From Fistularia commersonii (taxonomy: Eukaryota > Chordata > Actinopteri > Syngnathiformes > Fistulariidae): DNA of 64,000 nt. The notes below the pieces were generated by a model. It was given only the letters and a program-made list of their open reading frames with translations, ran no database searches and had not been told where the DNA came from. The DNA is taken from NCBI GenBank assembly GCA_037954325.1, contig JBBMNZ010000053.1, positions 482,501 through 546,500 on the forward strand, written 5' to 3'. A program made the translations under genes and the position numbers. Positions 24,385 through 37,567 of the stretch are shown piece by piece. Within the stretch, counting starts at the first letter, position 1. Each line of letters begins with the position of its first letter.

Positions 24385-25029
24385 ATTCGCTTATGTCCAG
24401 CAGTTCAGGAGTACCAGGGCCAGGAGCGGAGGAGCGGAGGAGCAGATGAGCAGAAGAACGTTTAAGCGGTGGAGCGGAGGAGCGGATGAGCGGAGGAGAG
24501 CGGAATCCGGCCGACATCTCGCCTGAGTCCCGCGGAAAGGGAGTACCAGGGCCTGGAGCCTGATTCGCTTATGGCAAGCAGTTCAGGAGAACCGGGCCCA
24601 GGTGCGGAGGAGCGGAGGAGCGGAGGAGAGCGGAAGCCCGGCCAACAATTCGCCTAAGTCCCACGGAGAGGGAGTACCAGGGCCAGGAGCCTGATTCGCT
24701 ATGTCCAGCAGTTCAGGAGTACCAGGGCCGGAGCAGAGGAACGGAGGAGCGCAGGAGCGGAGGAGCGGAGGAGCGGAGGAGCGGATGAGCTGAGGTGAGC
24801 GGAAGCCCGGTCGGCAATTCGCCTGAGTCCCGCGGAGAGGGAGTACCAAGTCCTGGAGCCTGATTCGCTTATGTCCAGCAGTTCAGTAGTACCAGGGCCA
24901 GGAGCGGAGGAGCGGAGGAGCGGATGAGCAAAATAACGTTTAAGCGGTGGAGCGGAGGAGCGGATGAGCGGAGGAGAGCGGAATCCGGCCGACAATTCGC
25001 CTGAGTCCAGCGGAGAGGGAGTACCAGGG

Positions 25030-25560
25030 CCAGAAGCGTGATTTATTGATGTTCAGCAATTCAGGAGTACCAGGCCCAGGTGCGGAGGAGCGGAGGGGCG
25101 GATGAGTGGAGGAGCGGAGGTGGGGAGGAAAGCGGAAGACCGGCCCACATTTCGCCTGAGTCCCGTGGATTGGGAGTACCAGTGCCTGGAGCCTGATTCG
25201 CTTATGGCAAGGAGTTCAGGAGTGCCAGGGCCCAGAGCGGCGGAGCGGAGGAGCGGAGGAGCGGAGGGGCGGATGAGCGGAGGAGTGGAGGTGCGGAGGA
25301 GAGCGGAAGCCCGGCCCACATTTCGCCTGAGTCCCGCGGATTGGGAGTACCAGGGCCTGGAGCCTGATTCGCTTATGGCAAGGAGTTCAGGAGTGCCAGG
25401 GCCCAGAGCGGCGGAGCGGAGGAGCGGAGGAGCGGAGGGGCGGATGAGCGGAGGAGTGGAGGTGCGGAGGAGAGCGGAAGCCCGGCCCACATTTCGCCTG
25501 AGTCCCGCGGATTGGGAGTACCAGGGCCTGGAGCCTGATTCGCTTATGGCAAGCAGTTCA
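25030..25560. repeat. 171-bp local triplication
   Basis: Consecutive units of about 171 bases share TTGGGAGTACCAG, CTTATGGCAAGGAG and AGTGCCAGGGCCCAGAG with a GGGGCGGATGAGCGG insert (for example 25201 against 25372). They are more alike than neighbouring units, a sign of recent local amplification. Confidence 0.75.
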
Positions 25561-26369
25561 GGAGTACCAGGGCCTAGAGCGGAGGAGCGGAGGAGCGGAG
25601 GAGCGGAGGAGCGGAGGAGCGGAGAAGCGGAGGAGAGCGGAAGCCCGGCCGACAATTCGCCTTAGTCCCGCGGAGAGGGAGTACCAGGGCCTGGAGCCTG
25701 ATTCGCTTATGTCCAGCAATTCAGGAGTACCAGGGCCGGAGCGGTGGAGCGGAGGAGCGGAGGAGCGGAGGAGCGGAGGAGCGGATGAGCGGATGAGCGG
25801 ATGAGCGGATGAGCTGAGGAGAGCGGAAGCCCGGCCGGCAATTCGCCTGAGTCCCACGGAGAAGGAGTACCAGGGCCTAGAACCTGAGTCGCTTATGTCC
25901 AGCAGTTCAGGAGTACCAGGGCCAGGAGCGGAGGAGCGGATGAGCGGATGAGCGGATGAGCGGATGAGCGGATGAGCGGATGAGCGGAGGAGCGGAGGAG
26001 CGGAGGAGAGCGGAAGGCCGGCCCACATTTCCCCTATGTCCCGCGGATTGGGAGTACCAGGGCTTGGAGCCTGATACACTTATGTCAAGCGGTCCGGAGT
26101 ACCAGGGCCCGGAGCGGGGGAGCGGAAGAGCGGAGGAGCGGAGGAGAGCGGTAGCCCGGCAAACAATTCGCCTAAGTCCCGCGGAAAGGGAGTACCAGGG
26201 CCTGGAGCCTGTTTCGCTTATGTCCAGCAGTTCAGGAGTACCAGGGCCGGAGCGGAGGAGCGGAGGAGTGGAGGACCGGAGGAGCGGAAGAGAGCGGAAG
26301 CCCGGCCCACATTTCGCATGAGTCCCGCGGATTGGGAGTACCAGGGCCTGGAGCCTGATTCGCTAATGG

Positions 26370-27590
26370 CAAGCAGTTCAGGAGTACCAGGGCCGGAGCG
26401 GTGGAGCGGAGGAGCGGAGGAGCGGAGGACCGGAGGACCGGAGGACCGGAGGACCGGAGGAGAGCGGAATCCGGCCGACAATTCGCCTGAGTCCCGCGGA
26501 AAGGGAGTACCAGGACCAGAAGCGTGATTTAATGATATCCAGCAGTTCAGGAGTACCAGGGCTGGACCGGAGGAGCGGAGGAGCGGAGGAGAGCGGAGGC
26601 CCGGCCGGCAATTCGCCTGAGTCCCGCTTAGAGGGAGTACCAGGGCCTGAAGCGTGATTTAATGATGTTCAACAATTCAGGAGTACCAGGGCCAGGTGCG
26701 GAGGAGCGGACGAGCGGAGGGTTGGACGAGTGGAGGAGCGGAGGAGCGGAGGAGAGCGGAAGCCCGGCCCACTTTTTGCCTTAGTCCCGCGGATTGGGAG
26801 TACCAGGGCCTGGAGCCTGATATGCCTATGGCAAGCAGTTCAGGAGTACCAGGGCCCAGAGAGGAGGAGCGGAGGAGCGGAGGAGCGGAGGAGCGGAGGA
26901 GCGGAGGTGAGCGGAAGCCCAGCCGAATATTCGCCTAAGTCCCGCGGAAAGGGAGTACCAGGGCCTGGAGCCTGTTTCGCTTATGTCCAGCAGTTCAGGA
27001 GTACCAGGGCCGGAGCGGAGGAGCGGAGGAGTGGAGGAGCGGAGGGGCGGAGGAGAGCGGAAGCCCGGCCCACATTTCGCCTGAGTCCCGCGGATTGGGA
27101 GTACCAGGGCCTGGAGCCTGATCCGCTTATGGCAAGCAGTTCAGGAGTACCAGGGCCTAGAGCGGAGGAGCGGAGGAGCGGAGGACCGGAGGAGCGGAGA
27201 AGCGGAGGAGAGCGGAAGCCCGGCCGACAATTCGCCTTAGTCCCGCGGATTGGGAGTACCAGGGCCTGGAGCCTGATTCGCTTATGTCCAGCAGTTCAGG
27301 AGTACCAGGGCCGGAGCGGTGGAGCGGAGGACCGGAGGAGCGGAGGACCGGAGGACCGGAGGACCGGAGGAGAGCGGAATCCGGCCGACAATTCGCCTGA
27401 GTCCCGCGGAAAGGGAGTACCAGGACCAGAAGCGTGATTTAATGATATCCAGCAGTTCAGGAGTACCAGGGCTGGAGCGGAGGAGCGGAGGAGCGGAGGA
27501 GAGCGGAGGCCCGGCCGGCAATTCGCCTGAGTCCCGCTTAGAGGGAGTACCAGGGCCTGAAGCGTGATTTAATGATGTTCAACAATTCAG
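26370..27590. repeat. 0.91-kb duplication in minisatellite
   Basis: 26390-26720 matches 27300-27630 at an offset of about 910 bases, including the GGAGGACCG runs, the TGATTTAATGATATCCAGC variant and GAGCGGAGGGTTGGA. Blocks of the same composition recur at 30700-31030 and 31740-31850, so this variant spread several times. Confidence 0.7.
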
Positions 27591-28119
27591 GAGTACCAGG
27601 GCCAGGTGCGGAGGAGCGGACGAGCGGAGGGTTGGATGAGTGGAGGAGCGGAGGAGCGGAGGAGAGCGGAAGCCCGGCCCACTTTTTGCCTTAGTCCCGC
27701 GGAAAGGGAGTACCAGGGCCGGGAGCCTGTTTCGCTTATGTCCAGCAGTTCAGGAGTACCAGGGCCGGAGCGGAGGAGCGGAGGAGTGGATGAGAGGAGA
27801 AGCGGAGGAGCGGAGGAGTGGAGGAGCGGAGAAGCGGAGGAGCGGAGGAGCGGAGGAGCGGAGGTGGGGAGGAGCCGAGGAGCGGAGGAGAGCGGAATCC
27901 TGCCGACAATTCGCCTGAGTCCCGCGGAAAGGGAGTACCAGGGCCTGAATCGTGATTTAATGATGTTCAGCAATTCAGGAGTACCAGGGCCAGGTGCGGA
28001 GGAGCGGAGGAGCGGAGGGGCGGATGAGTGGATGAGCGGAGGAGTGGAGGAGAGCGGAAGCCCGTCCGGCAATTCGCCTGAGTCCCGCGGAAAGGGAGTA
28101 CCAGGGCCTGGAGCCTGAT

Positions 28120-30660
28120 TCACTTATGTCCAGCAGTTCAGGAGTACCAGGGCCTGGAGCGGAGGATCGAAGGAGCGGAGGAGCGGATGAGCGGATGAGC
28201 GGAGGAGCGGATGAGCGGAGGAGCGGAGGAGCGGAGGAGCGGAGGAGAGCGGAAGCCCGGCCCACATTTCCCCTATGTCGCGCGGATTGTGAGTACCAGG
28301 GCTGGGAGCCTGATTCACTTATGTCAAGCGGTCCGGAGTACCAGGGCCCGGAGCGGATGAGCGGATGACCGGAGGAGCGGAAGAGCGGAGGAGAGCGGAA
28401 GCCCGGCCAAAAATTCGCCTAAGTCCCGCGGAGAGGGAGTACCAGGGCCTGGAACCTAATTCGCTTATGTCCAGCAGTTCAGGAGTACCAGGGCCAGAAC
28501 GGAGGAGCGGAGGAGCGGAGGAGCGAAGGAGCGGAGGAGAGCGGAAGCCCGGCCGGCAATTCGCCTGAGTCCCGCGGAGAGGGAGTACCAGGACCTGGAG
28601 CCTGATTCGCTTATGTCTAGCAGTTCAGGAGTACCAGGGCCTGAAGCGGAGGAGCGGCGGAGCGGATGAGAGGAGAAGCGGAGGAGAGCGGAAGCCCGGC
28701 CGACAATTCGCCTAAGTCCCGCGGATTGGGAGTACCAGGGCCCGGAATGGGGGAGCGGAGGAGCAGATGAGCAGAAGATCGGAGGAGCGGAAGAGCGGAG
28801 GAGCGGAGGAGCGGATGAGCGGCGGAGCGGAGGTGAGCAGAAGCCCGGCCGAAAATTCGCCTAAGTCCCGCGGAGAGGGAGTACCAAGGCCTGGTACCTG
28901 ATTCGATTATGTCTAGCAGTTCAGGAGTACCAGGGCCCGGAGCGGAGGAGCAGATGAGCAGAAGAACGTTTAAGTGGTGGAGCGGAGGAGCGGATGAGCG
29001 GAGGAGAGCGGAATCCGGCCGACAATTTGCCTGAGTCCCGCGGAAAGGGAGTACCAGGGCCTGGAGCCTGAATAGCTTATGTCCTGCGGTTCCGGAGTAC
29101 CAGGGCCCACAGCGGAGGAGCGGACGAGCGGATGAGCGGATGAGCTTAGGAGAGCGGAAGCCCGGTCGAATATTCGCCTGACTCCAGCGGAGAGGGTGTA
29201 CCAGGGCCATAAACGTGATTTAATGATGTTCAGCAATGCAGGTGTACCAGGGCCAGGTGCGGAGGAGCGAAGGAGCGGAGGGGCGGATGAGTGGAGGACC
29301 GGATGAGCGGAGGAGCGGAGGTGAGCGGAAGCCCGGCCGACAATTCGCCTAAGTCCCGCGGAGAAGGAGTACCAGGGCCTTGAGCCTGATTCGCTTATGT
29401 CCAGCAGTTCAGGAGTACCAGGGCCTGGAGCGGAGGATCGAAGGAGCGGAGGAGCGGATGAGCGGATGAGCGGAGGAGCGGATGAGCGGAGGAGCGGAGG
29501 AGCGGAGGAGCGGAGGAGAGCGGAAGCCCGGCCCACATTTCCCCTATGTCGCGCGGATTGTGAGTACCAGGGCTGGGAGCCTGATTCACTTATGTCAAGC
29601 GGTCCGGAGTACCAGGGCCCGGAGCGGATGAGCGGATGACCGGAGGAGCGGAAGAGCGGAGGAGAGCGGAAGCCCGGCCAAAAATTCGCCTAAGTCCCGC
29701 GGAGAGGGAGTACCAGGGCCTGGAACCTAATTCGCTTATGTCCAGCAGTTCAGGAGTACCAGGGCCAGAACGGAGGAGCGGAGGAGCGGAGGAGCGAAGG
29801 AGCGGAGGAGAGCGGAAGCCCGGCCGGCAATTCGCCTGAGTCCCGCGGAGAGGGAGTACCAGGACCTGGAGCCTGATTCGCTTATGTCTAGCAGTTCAGG
29901 AGTACCAGGGCCTGAAGCGGAGGAGCGGCGGAGCGGATGAGAGGAGAAGCGGAGGAGAGCGGAAGCCCGGCCGACAATTCGCCTAAGTCCCGCGGATTGG
30001 GAGTACCAGGGCCCGGAATGGGGGAGCGGAGGAGCAGATGAGCAGAAGAGCGGAGGAGCGGAAGAGCGGAGGAGCGGAGGAGCGGATGAGCGGCGGAGCG
30101 GAGGTGAGCAGAAGCCCGGCCGAAAATTCGCCTAAGTCCCGCGGAGAGGGAGTACCAAGGCCTGGTACCTGATTCGATTATGTCTAGCAGTTCAGGAGTA
30201 CCAGGGCCCGGAGCGGAGGAGCAGATGAGCAGAAGAACGTTTAAGTGGTGGAGCGGAGGAGCGGATGAGCGGAGGAGAGCGGAATCCGGCCGACAATTTG
30301 CCTGAGTCCCGCGGAAAGGGAGTACCAGATCCTGGAGCCTGAATAGCTTATGTCCTGCGGTTCCGGAGTACCAGGGCCCACAGCGGAGGAGCGGACGAGC
30401 GGATGAGCGGATGAGCTTAGGAGAGCGGAAGCCCGGTCGAATATTCGCCTGACTCCAGCGGAGAGGGTGTACCAGGGCCATAAACGTGATTTAATGATGT
30501 TCAGCAATGCAGGTGTACCAGGGCCAGGTGCGGAGGAGCGAAGGAGCGGAGGGGCGGATGAGTGGAGGACCGGATGAGCGGAGGAGCGGAGGTGAGCGGA
30601 AGCCCGGCCGACAATTCGCCTAAGTCCCGCGGAGAAGGAGTACCAGGGCCTTGAGCCTGA
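28120..30660. repeat. 1,271-bp tandem duplication
   Basis: 28120-29390 and 29391-30660 are near-identical at a constant offset of 1,271 bases. By eye only a few substitutions separate them (for example CAGGGCCTGGAGCC at 29056 against CAGATCCTGGAGCC at 30327). The lack of 9-mer count changes suggests this is among the youngest events in the array. Confidence 0.88.
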
Positions 30661-33600
30661 TTCGCTTATGTCCAGCAGTTCAGGAGTACCAGGGCCGGAA
30701 CGGAGGAGCGGGGGAGCGGAGGACCGGAGGACCGGAGGACCGGAGGACCGGAGGACAGGAGGAGAGCGGAATCCGGCCGACAATTCGCCTGAGTCCCGCG
30801 GAAAGGGAGTACCAGGACCAGAAGCGTGATTTAATGATATCCAGCAGTTCAGGAGTACCAGGGCTGGAGCGGAGGAGCGGACGAGCGGAGGAGAGCGGAG
30901 GCCCGGCCGGCAATTCGCCTGAGTCCCGCTTAGAGGGAGTACCAGGGCCTGAAGCGTGATTTAATGATGTTCAACAATTCAGGAGTACCAGGGCCAGGTG
31001 CGGAGGAGCGGACGAGCGGAGGGTTGGATGAGTGGAGGAGCGGAGGAGCGGAGGAGAGCGGAAGCCCGGCCCACTTTTTGCCTTAGTCCCGCGGATTGGG
31101 AGTACCAGGGCCTGGAGCCTGATATGCCTATGGCAAGCAGTTCAGGAGTACCAGGGCCCAGAGAGGAGGAGCGGAGGAGCGGAGGAGCGGAGGAGCGGAG
31201 GAGCGGAGGAGCGGAGGTGAGCGGAAGCCCGGCCGAATATTCGCCTAAGTCCCGCGGAAAGGGAGTACCAGGGCCTGGAGCCTGTTTCGCTTATGTCCAG
31301 CAGTTCAGGAGTACCAGGGCCGGAGCGGAGGAGCGGAGGAGTGGAGGAGCGGAGGAGCGGAGGAGAGCGGAAGCCCGGCCCACATTTCGCCTGAGTCCCG
31401 CGGATTGGGAGTACCAGGGCCTGGAGCCTGATTCGCTTATGGCAAGCAGTTCAGGAGTACCAGGGCCTAGAGCGGAGGAGCGGAGGAGCGGAGGAGCGGA
31501 GGAGCGGAGAAGCGGAGGAGAGCGGAAGCCCGGCCGACAATTCGCCTTAGTCCCGCGGAGAGGGAGTACCAGGGCCTGGAGCCTGATTCGCTTATGTCCA
31601 GCAGTTCAGGAGTACCAGGGCCGGAGCGGTGGAGCGGAGGAGCGGAGGAGCGGAGGAGCGGAGGACCGGAGGACCGGAGGACCGGAGGACCGGAGGACCG
31701 GAGGAGAGCGGAATCCGGCCGACAATTCGCCTGAGTCACGCTTAGAGGGAGTACCAGGGCCTGAAGCGTGATTTAATGATGTTCAACAATTCAGGAGTAC
31801 CAGGGCCAAGTGCGGAGGAGCGGACGAGCGGAGGGTTGGATGAGTGGAGGAGCGGAGGAGCGGAGGAGAGCGGAAGCCCGGCCCACTTTTTGCCTTAGTC
31901 CCGCGGAGAGGGAGTACCAGGGCCTGGAGCCTGTTTCGCTTATGTCCAGCAGTTCAGGAGTACCAGGGCCGGAGCGGAGGAGCGGAGGAGTGGAGGAGCG
32001 GAGGAGCGGAGGAGAGCGGAAGCCCGGCCGACAATTCGCCTAAGTCCCGTGGATTGGGAGTACCAGGGCCTGGAGCGGGGGAGCGGAGGAGCAGATGAGC
32101 AGAGGAGCGGAGGAGCGGAGGTGCGGAGGAGGGGAGAAGCGGAAGAGATCGGAAGCCCAGCCGACAATTCTCCTGAGTCCTGCGGAAGGGGATTACCAGG
32201 GCCTTCAGCCTGAATCGCTTATGTCTAGCAGTTCAGGAGTACCAGGGCCCGGAGCGGAGGAGCGGATGAGAGGAGAAGCGGAGGAGAGCGGAAGCCCGGC
32301 CGACAATTCGCCTAAGTCCCGCGGATTGGGAGTACCAGGGCCTGGAGCGGGGGAGCGGAGGAGCAGATGAGCAGAAGAGCGGAGGAGCGGAGGAGCGGAG
32401 GAGCGGAGGAGCGGATGAGCGGAGGAGCGGAGGTGAGCGGAAGCCCGGCCGACAATTCGCCTAAGTCACACGGATAGGGAGTACCAGGAAACTGGAGCAT
32501 GATTCGCTTATGTCCAGCGGTTCGGGAGTACCAGGGCCTTGAGCGGAGGAGCGGGGGAGCGGAGGAGCGGATGAGCGGATGAGCGGAGGAGCGGAGGTGA
32601 GCGGAAGCCCGCGGATTGGGAGCACCAGGGCCTGGAGCCTTATATGCCTATGGCAAGCAGTTCAGGAGTACCAGGGCCCAGAGAGGAGGAGCGGAGGAGC
32701 GGAGGAGCGGAGGAGCGGAGGAGCGGAGGAGCGGAGGTGAGCGGAAGCCCGGCCGACAATTCGCTTGAGTCCCGCGGAAGGGGAGTACCAGGGTCTGGAG
32801 CCTGAATCGCTTATGTCCAGCAGTTCAGGAGTACCAGGGACAGGAGCGGATGAGCGGCAGAGCGGATGAGCGGAAGAACGGAGAAGCGGTGGAGCGGAGG
32901 AGCAAATGAGCGGAGGAGCGGAGGAGCGGAGGAGCGGATGAGAGGAGAAGCGGAAGAGAGCGGAAGCCCGGCCGACAATACACCTGAGTCCCGCGGAGAG
33001 GGAGTACCAGGGCCTGGAGCCTGATTCACCCAGGTCCAGCAGTTCAGGAGTACCAGGGCCAGTAGCGGATGAGCGGCGGAGCGGATGAGCGGAAGAACGG
33101 AGAAGCGGAGGAGCGGAGGAGCCGAGGAGCGGAGGAGCGGAGGAGCAGAGGCGCGGAGGAGCGGAGGAGAGTGGAAGCATGGACCACAATATGCCTAAAT
33201 CCCGGAGAAAGGGAGTACCAGGGCCTGTAGCGTGATTAAATGATGTTCAGCAGTTCAGGAGTACCAGGGCCATTGCGGAGGAGCGGAGGAGCAAAGGAGC
33301 GGAGGGGCGGATGAGTGGAGGAGCGGAGGAGAGGGAAAGCACGGTCCACATTTCGCCAGAGTCCCGCGGATTGGGAGTACCAGGGCCTTGAGCAGGTTCA
33401 CTTATATCCAACGGTCAGGAGTACCAGGAACTTGAGCGGAGGAGCGGAGGAGCGGATGAGAAGAGAAGCGGAGGAGAGCGGAAGCCCGGCCGACAATTCA
33501 CCTGAGTCCCGCGGAGAGGGAGTACCAGGGCCTGGGGCCTGATTCGCCCAGGTCCAGCAGTTCAGGAGTACCAGGGCCAGCAGCGGATGAGCGGCGGAGC

Positions 33601-34890
33601 GGATGAGCGGAAGAACGGAGAAGCGGAGGAGCGGAGGAGCGGAGGAGCGGAGGAGCGGAGGAGCGGAAGAGCAGAGGAGCGGAGGAGCGGAGGAGAGCGG
33701 AAGCCCGTCCGACAATTCGCCTGAGTCCCGCGGAAGGGGAGTACCAGGGTTTGGAGCCTGAATCGCTTATGTCCAGCAGTTCAGGAGTACCAGGGCCAGG
33801 AGCGGAGGAGCGGAGGAGCGGAGGAGCGGAGGAGCGGAGGAGCGGAGAAGCGGAGGAGCGGAGGAGAGGAGGAGCGGAAGAGCGGAGGAGCGGAGGAGTG
33901 GAGGAGAGGGGAAGCACGGTCCATATTTCGACAGAGTCCCGCGGATAGGGAGTAACAGGGCTTGGAGCCTGATTCGCTTATGTCCAGCAGTTCTGGAGTA
34001 CTAAGGCCCGGAGCGGATCAGCGGCGGAGCGGATGAGTGGAAGAACGGAGAAGCGGTGGAGCGGTGGAGCGGTGGAGCGGAGGAGCAGAGGAGCAGACTT
34101 ATGTTTCTCTTCTCAAAGGCGGGGAAGCTTTGGGGCAGCAGGACCCCTTAGACTGGCCAATATGAGCCTTCTATGGACATAGCTCTCCCGGACGTATGAC
34201 CGGGGCTCCCGGACCTCTTGGTACATACTTGTGAATGATTGGATGAGCTAATGTTTGTTTGGTTGTGGATGCTTTTCGGCTAACGCTATTAGCACAGCTA
34301 TGAAGACTTAAGGTGTGTCCGTGTCTGTGTGTGTGTGTGAGTGTCTTTGTGTGTTTGTGTGAGTGAGGTTGTTTTGGTGGGGGGGGGGGGGTCGCGGACA
34401 GGGAGTACCAGTGCCAAGAGCGGATGAGCTGAGGAGCGGAGGAGGGCAGAAGCCCGGCCCGTGATTCGCTTATGTCAAGCGGTTCGGGAATTCCAGGGCC
34501 CAAAGCGGAGGAGCGGTGGAGCTGAGCTGTGTGTGTGTCTTTGTGTGTTTGTGTGTCAGTGTGTTCTTGTGTGTGTATGTGTGAGAGTTTATTTAGGTGG
34601 AGGGGGGGAGTACCAGGGCCCATAGCGGAAGAGCGGTGGAGCTGAGAAGCGGAGGAGCGGAGTAGCGGAAGTATTGTTTCTCCACTCAGAGGCGGGGAAG
34701 CTTGGGGGCAGCAGAACCCCTTAGATGGGCTAATATGAGCATTCTCCGGACATAGATCCCCCGGACGTGTGATTGGAGCTCCCGGACCATTGGGCACACA
34801 CATGTGAATGAGTGGAAGAGCTAATGTTTGTTTAGTTGTGGATGCGTTTCGGCTAATGCTATTAGCACGGCTATGATGAGTTAAGGTGTG

Positions 34891-34922
<32 letters not shown>

Positions 34923-35579
34923 AGTGTGAGTGTGTCTGTGTGTGTGTGTGAGAGTTTGTTTAGGTGGGGGGGGGTCGCGGACAGGGAGTACCAGGGCCTC
35001 GAGCGGATGAGCTGAGGAGCAGAGGAGGGCATAAGCCCAGCCCGTGATTCCCTTATATCCAGCGGTTCGGGAGTTCCAGGGCCCAAAGCGGAAAAGCGGA
35101 GGAGCGGAGAAGCGGAGGAGTGGAGGAGAGCAGAAGCACCTCTCGCAATTCTCCTGAGTTTGCAGGATCGGGAGTACCAGGGCCAATAGCGGAGGAGCGG
35201 AGGTGTTGAGAAGCGGAGGAGCGGAGGAGCGATATTATATTTCTCTTCTCAAAGGCGGGGAAGCTTGGGGGCAGCAGGACCCCTTAGACCGGCAAATGTG
35301 AGCCTTCTCCGGAATTAGATGCCCCGGACGTATGACCGGAGATCCAGGACCTCTGGGCACATACATTTGAATGAGTGGACGAGCTAATGTTTGTTTGGTT
35401 GTGGATGCGTTTCGGCTAATGCTATTAGCACAGCTATGATGACTTAAGGTGTGTGTGTGTGTGGGTGTTTGTGTGTTTGTGTGTTTTTGTGTTCTTGTGT
35501 GTGTGTGTGTGTGTTTGTGTGTGTTTGTGGATCGGGAGTACCAGGGCCTATAGCGGAGGAGCGGTGGAGCGGAGAAGCG

Positions 35580-36840
35580 GACCATTGGGCACACACATGT
35601 GAATGAGTGGATGAGCTAATGTTTGTTTGGTTGTGGATGCATTTCGGCTAATGCTATTAGCACAGCTATCATGACTTAATGTGTGTATGTGTGTCAGTGT
35701 GTGTGTGTGTGTGAGTGTCTTTGTGTATGTGCGTGATAGTTTGTTTTGGTAGGGGGGGGGGGGGGGTCACGGACAAGGAGTACCAGGGCACACACATGTG
35801 AATGAGTGGAGGAGCTAATGTTTGTTTGGTTGTGGATGCGTTTCGGCTAAAGCTATTAGCACAGCTATGAAGACTTAAGGTGTGTGTATGAGTGTATATG
35901 TGTGTCTGTGTGTGTGTGAGTGTCTTTGTGTGTGTGAGAGGCTCTTTTGGTGGGGGGGGGTCGCGGACAGGGAGTACCATAGGGCACACACATGTGAATG
36001 AGTGGATGAGCTAATGTTTGTTTGGTTGTGGATGCGTTTCGGCTAATGCTATTAGCACAGCTATGATGAGTTAAGGTGTGTGTGTATGTGTGTGTGTGTG
36101 TGTGTTTGTGTGTTTTTGTGTGTGTGTGAGTGATTTTGTGTGAGAGTTTGTTTAGGTGGGGGGGGGGAGTACCAGGGCCCATAGCGGAGGAGCGGTGGAG
36201 CGGAGAAGCGGACCATTGGGCACACACATGTGAATGAGTGGATGAGCTAATGTTTGTTTGGTTGTGGATGCATTTCGGCTAATGCTATTAGCACAGCTAT
36301 CATGACTTAATGTGTGTATGTGTGTCAGTGTGTGTGTGTGTGTGAGTGTCTTTGTGTATGTGCGTGATAGTTTGTTTTGGTAGGGGGGGGGGGGGGGGGG
36401 GGGGGGCACGGACAAGGAGTACCAGGGCACACACATGTGAATGAGTGGAGGAGCTAATGTTTGTTTGGTTGTGGATGCGTTTCGGCTAAAGCTATTAGCA
36501 CAGCTATGAAGACTTAAGGTGTGTGTATGAGTGTATATGTGTGTCTGTGTGTGTGTGAGTGTCTTTGTGTGTGTGAGAGGCTCTTTTGGTGGGGGGGGGT
36601 CGCGGACAGGGAGTACCATAGGGCACACACATGTGAATGAGTGGATGAGCTAATGTTTGTTTGGTTGTGGATGCGTTTCGGCTAATGCTATTAGCACAGC
36701 TATGATGAGTTAAGGTGTGTGTGTATGTGTGTGTGTGTGTGTGTTTGTGTGTTTTTGTGTGTGTGTGAGTGATTTTGTGTGAGAGTTTGTTTAGGTGGGG
36801 GGGGGGGAGTACCAGGGCCCATAGCGGAGGAGCGGTGGAG
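35580..36840. repeat. 0.63-kb tandem duplication in Sat-GT block 3
   Basis: 35580-36208 recurs at 36210-36840, offset about 631. Both copies share the rare TATCATGACTTAATG and GAGTGTATATGTGTG variants. The main change is the poly-G run, which grew to 24 G in the second copy. Confidence 0.8.
36383..36406 (+). repeat. Poly-G run, 24 bases
   Basis: Longest G run seen. It occupies the position after TTTGTTTTGGTA where other Sat-GT units have 7-13 G. Comparable runs: 5609-5629 and 51538-51558. Confidence 0.9.
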
Positions 36841-37534
36841 CTGAGAAGCGGAGGAGCGGAGGAGCGGAGGTAATGTTTCTTCTCTCAGAGGCGGGGAAGC
36901 TTGGGGGCAGAACCCCTTAGACGGGCTAATGTGAGCATTCTCCGGACATAGATCCCCCGGTCGTATGATTGGAGCTGCCGGACCATTGGGCACACACATG
37001 TGAATGAGTGGATGAGCTAATGTTTGTTTGGTTGTGGATGCGTTTCGGCTAATGCTATTAGCACAGCTAAGATGAGTTAAGGTGTGTGTGTGTGTGTGTC
37101 TGTGTGTGTGTTCGTGTGTGTGTGTGTGTGTGAGTTTGTTTAGGTGGGGGGGGGGTCGCGGACAGGGAGTACCAGGGCCTCGAGCAGATGAGCTGAGGAG
37201 CGGAGGAGGGCAGATGCCCGGCCTTGATTCGCTTATGTCCAGCGGTTCGGGAATTCCAGGGCCCAAAGCGGAGGAGCAGTGGTGCTGAGAAGCGGAGGAG
37301 CGGAGGAGCGGAGTAGCAGACGTATAGTTTCTCCTCTCAGAGGCGGGGAAGCTTGGGGGCATCAGAACCCCTTAGACGGGCTAATGTGAGCATTCTCCGG
37401 ACATAGATCCCCCGAACGTATGATTGGAGCTCCCGGACCATTGGGCACACACATGTGAATGAGTGGATGAGCTAATGTTTGTTTGGTTGTGGATGCGTTT
37501 CGGCTAATGCTATTAGCACAGCTATGATGAGTTA

Positions 37535-37567
<33 letters not shown>

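Larger units (their letters stand above)
19001..34100. repeat. 15-kb GAGC minisatellite array
   Basis: Units of about 150-180 bases, marked by AGTCCCGCGG at 19294, 19472, 19626, 19803 and 19981. Each has a fixed core (GCCCGGCC, ACAATTCGCCTGAGTCC, GGGAGTACCAGGGCCTGGAG, GATTCGCTTATGTCCAGCAG, TTCAGGAGTACCAGGGCC) and a variable run of the 9-mer GCGGAGGA(G). The plus strand is purine-rich. Variants include GGAGGACCG runs (26430, 27345, 30720, 31665) and GAGCGGATGAGCGGATG runs (25780, 25935). The 9-base period keeps frames open on both strands, which explains many Arg/Ser/Gly/Glu or Leu/Arg/Ser/Pro pseudo-ORFs. Confidence 0.95.

Noticed and set aside
19001..34100. CRISPR-like array
   Set aside because: No short identical repeats with unique spacers. 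Units are contiguous and related throughout, and the DNA is eukaryotic.
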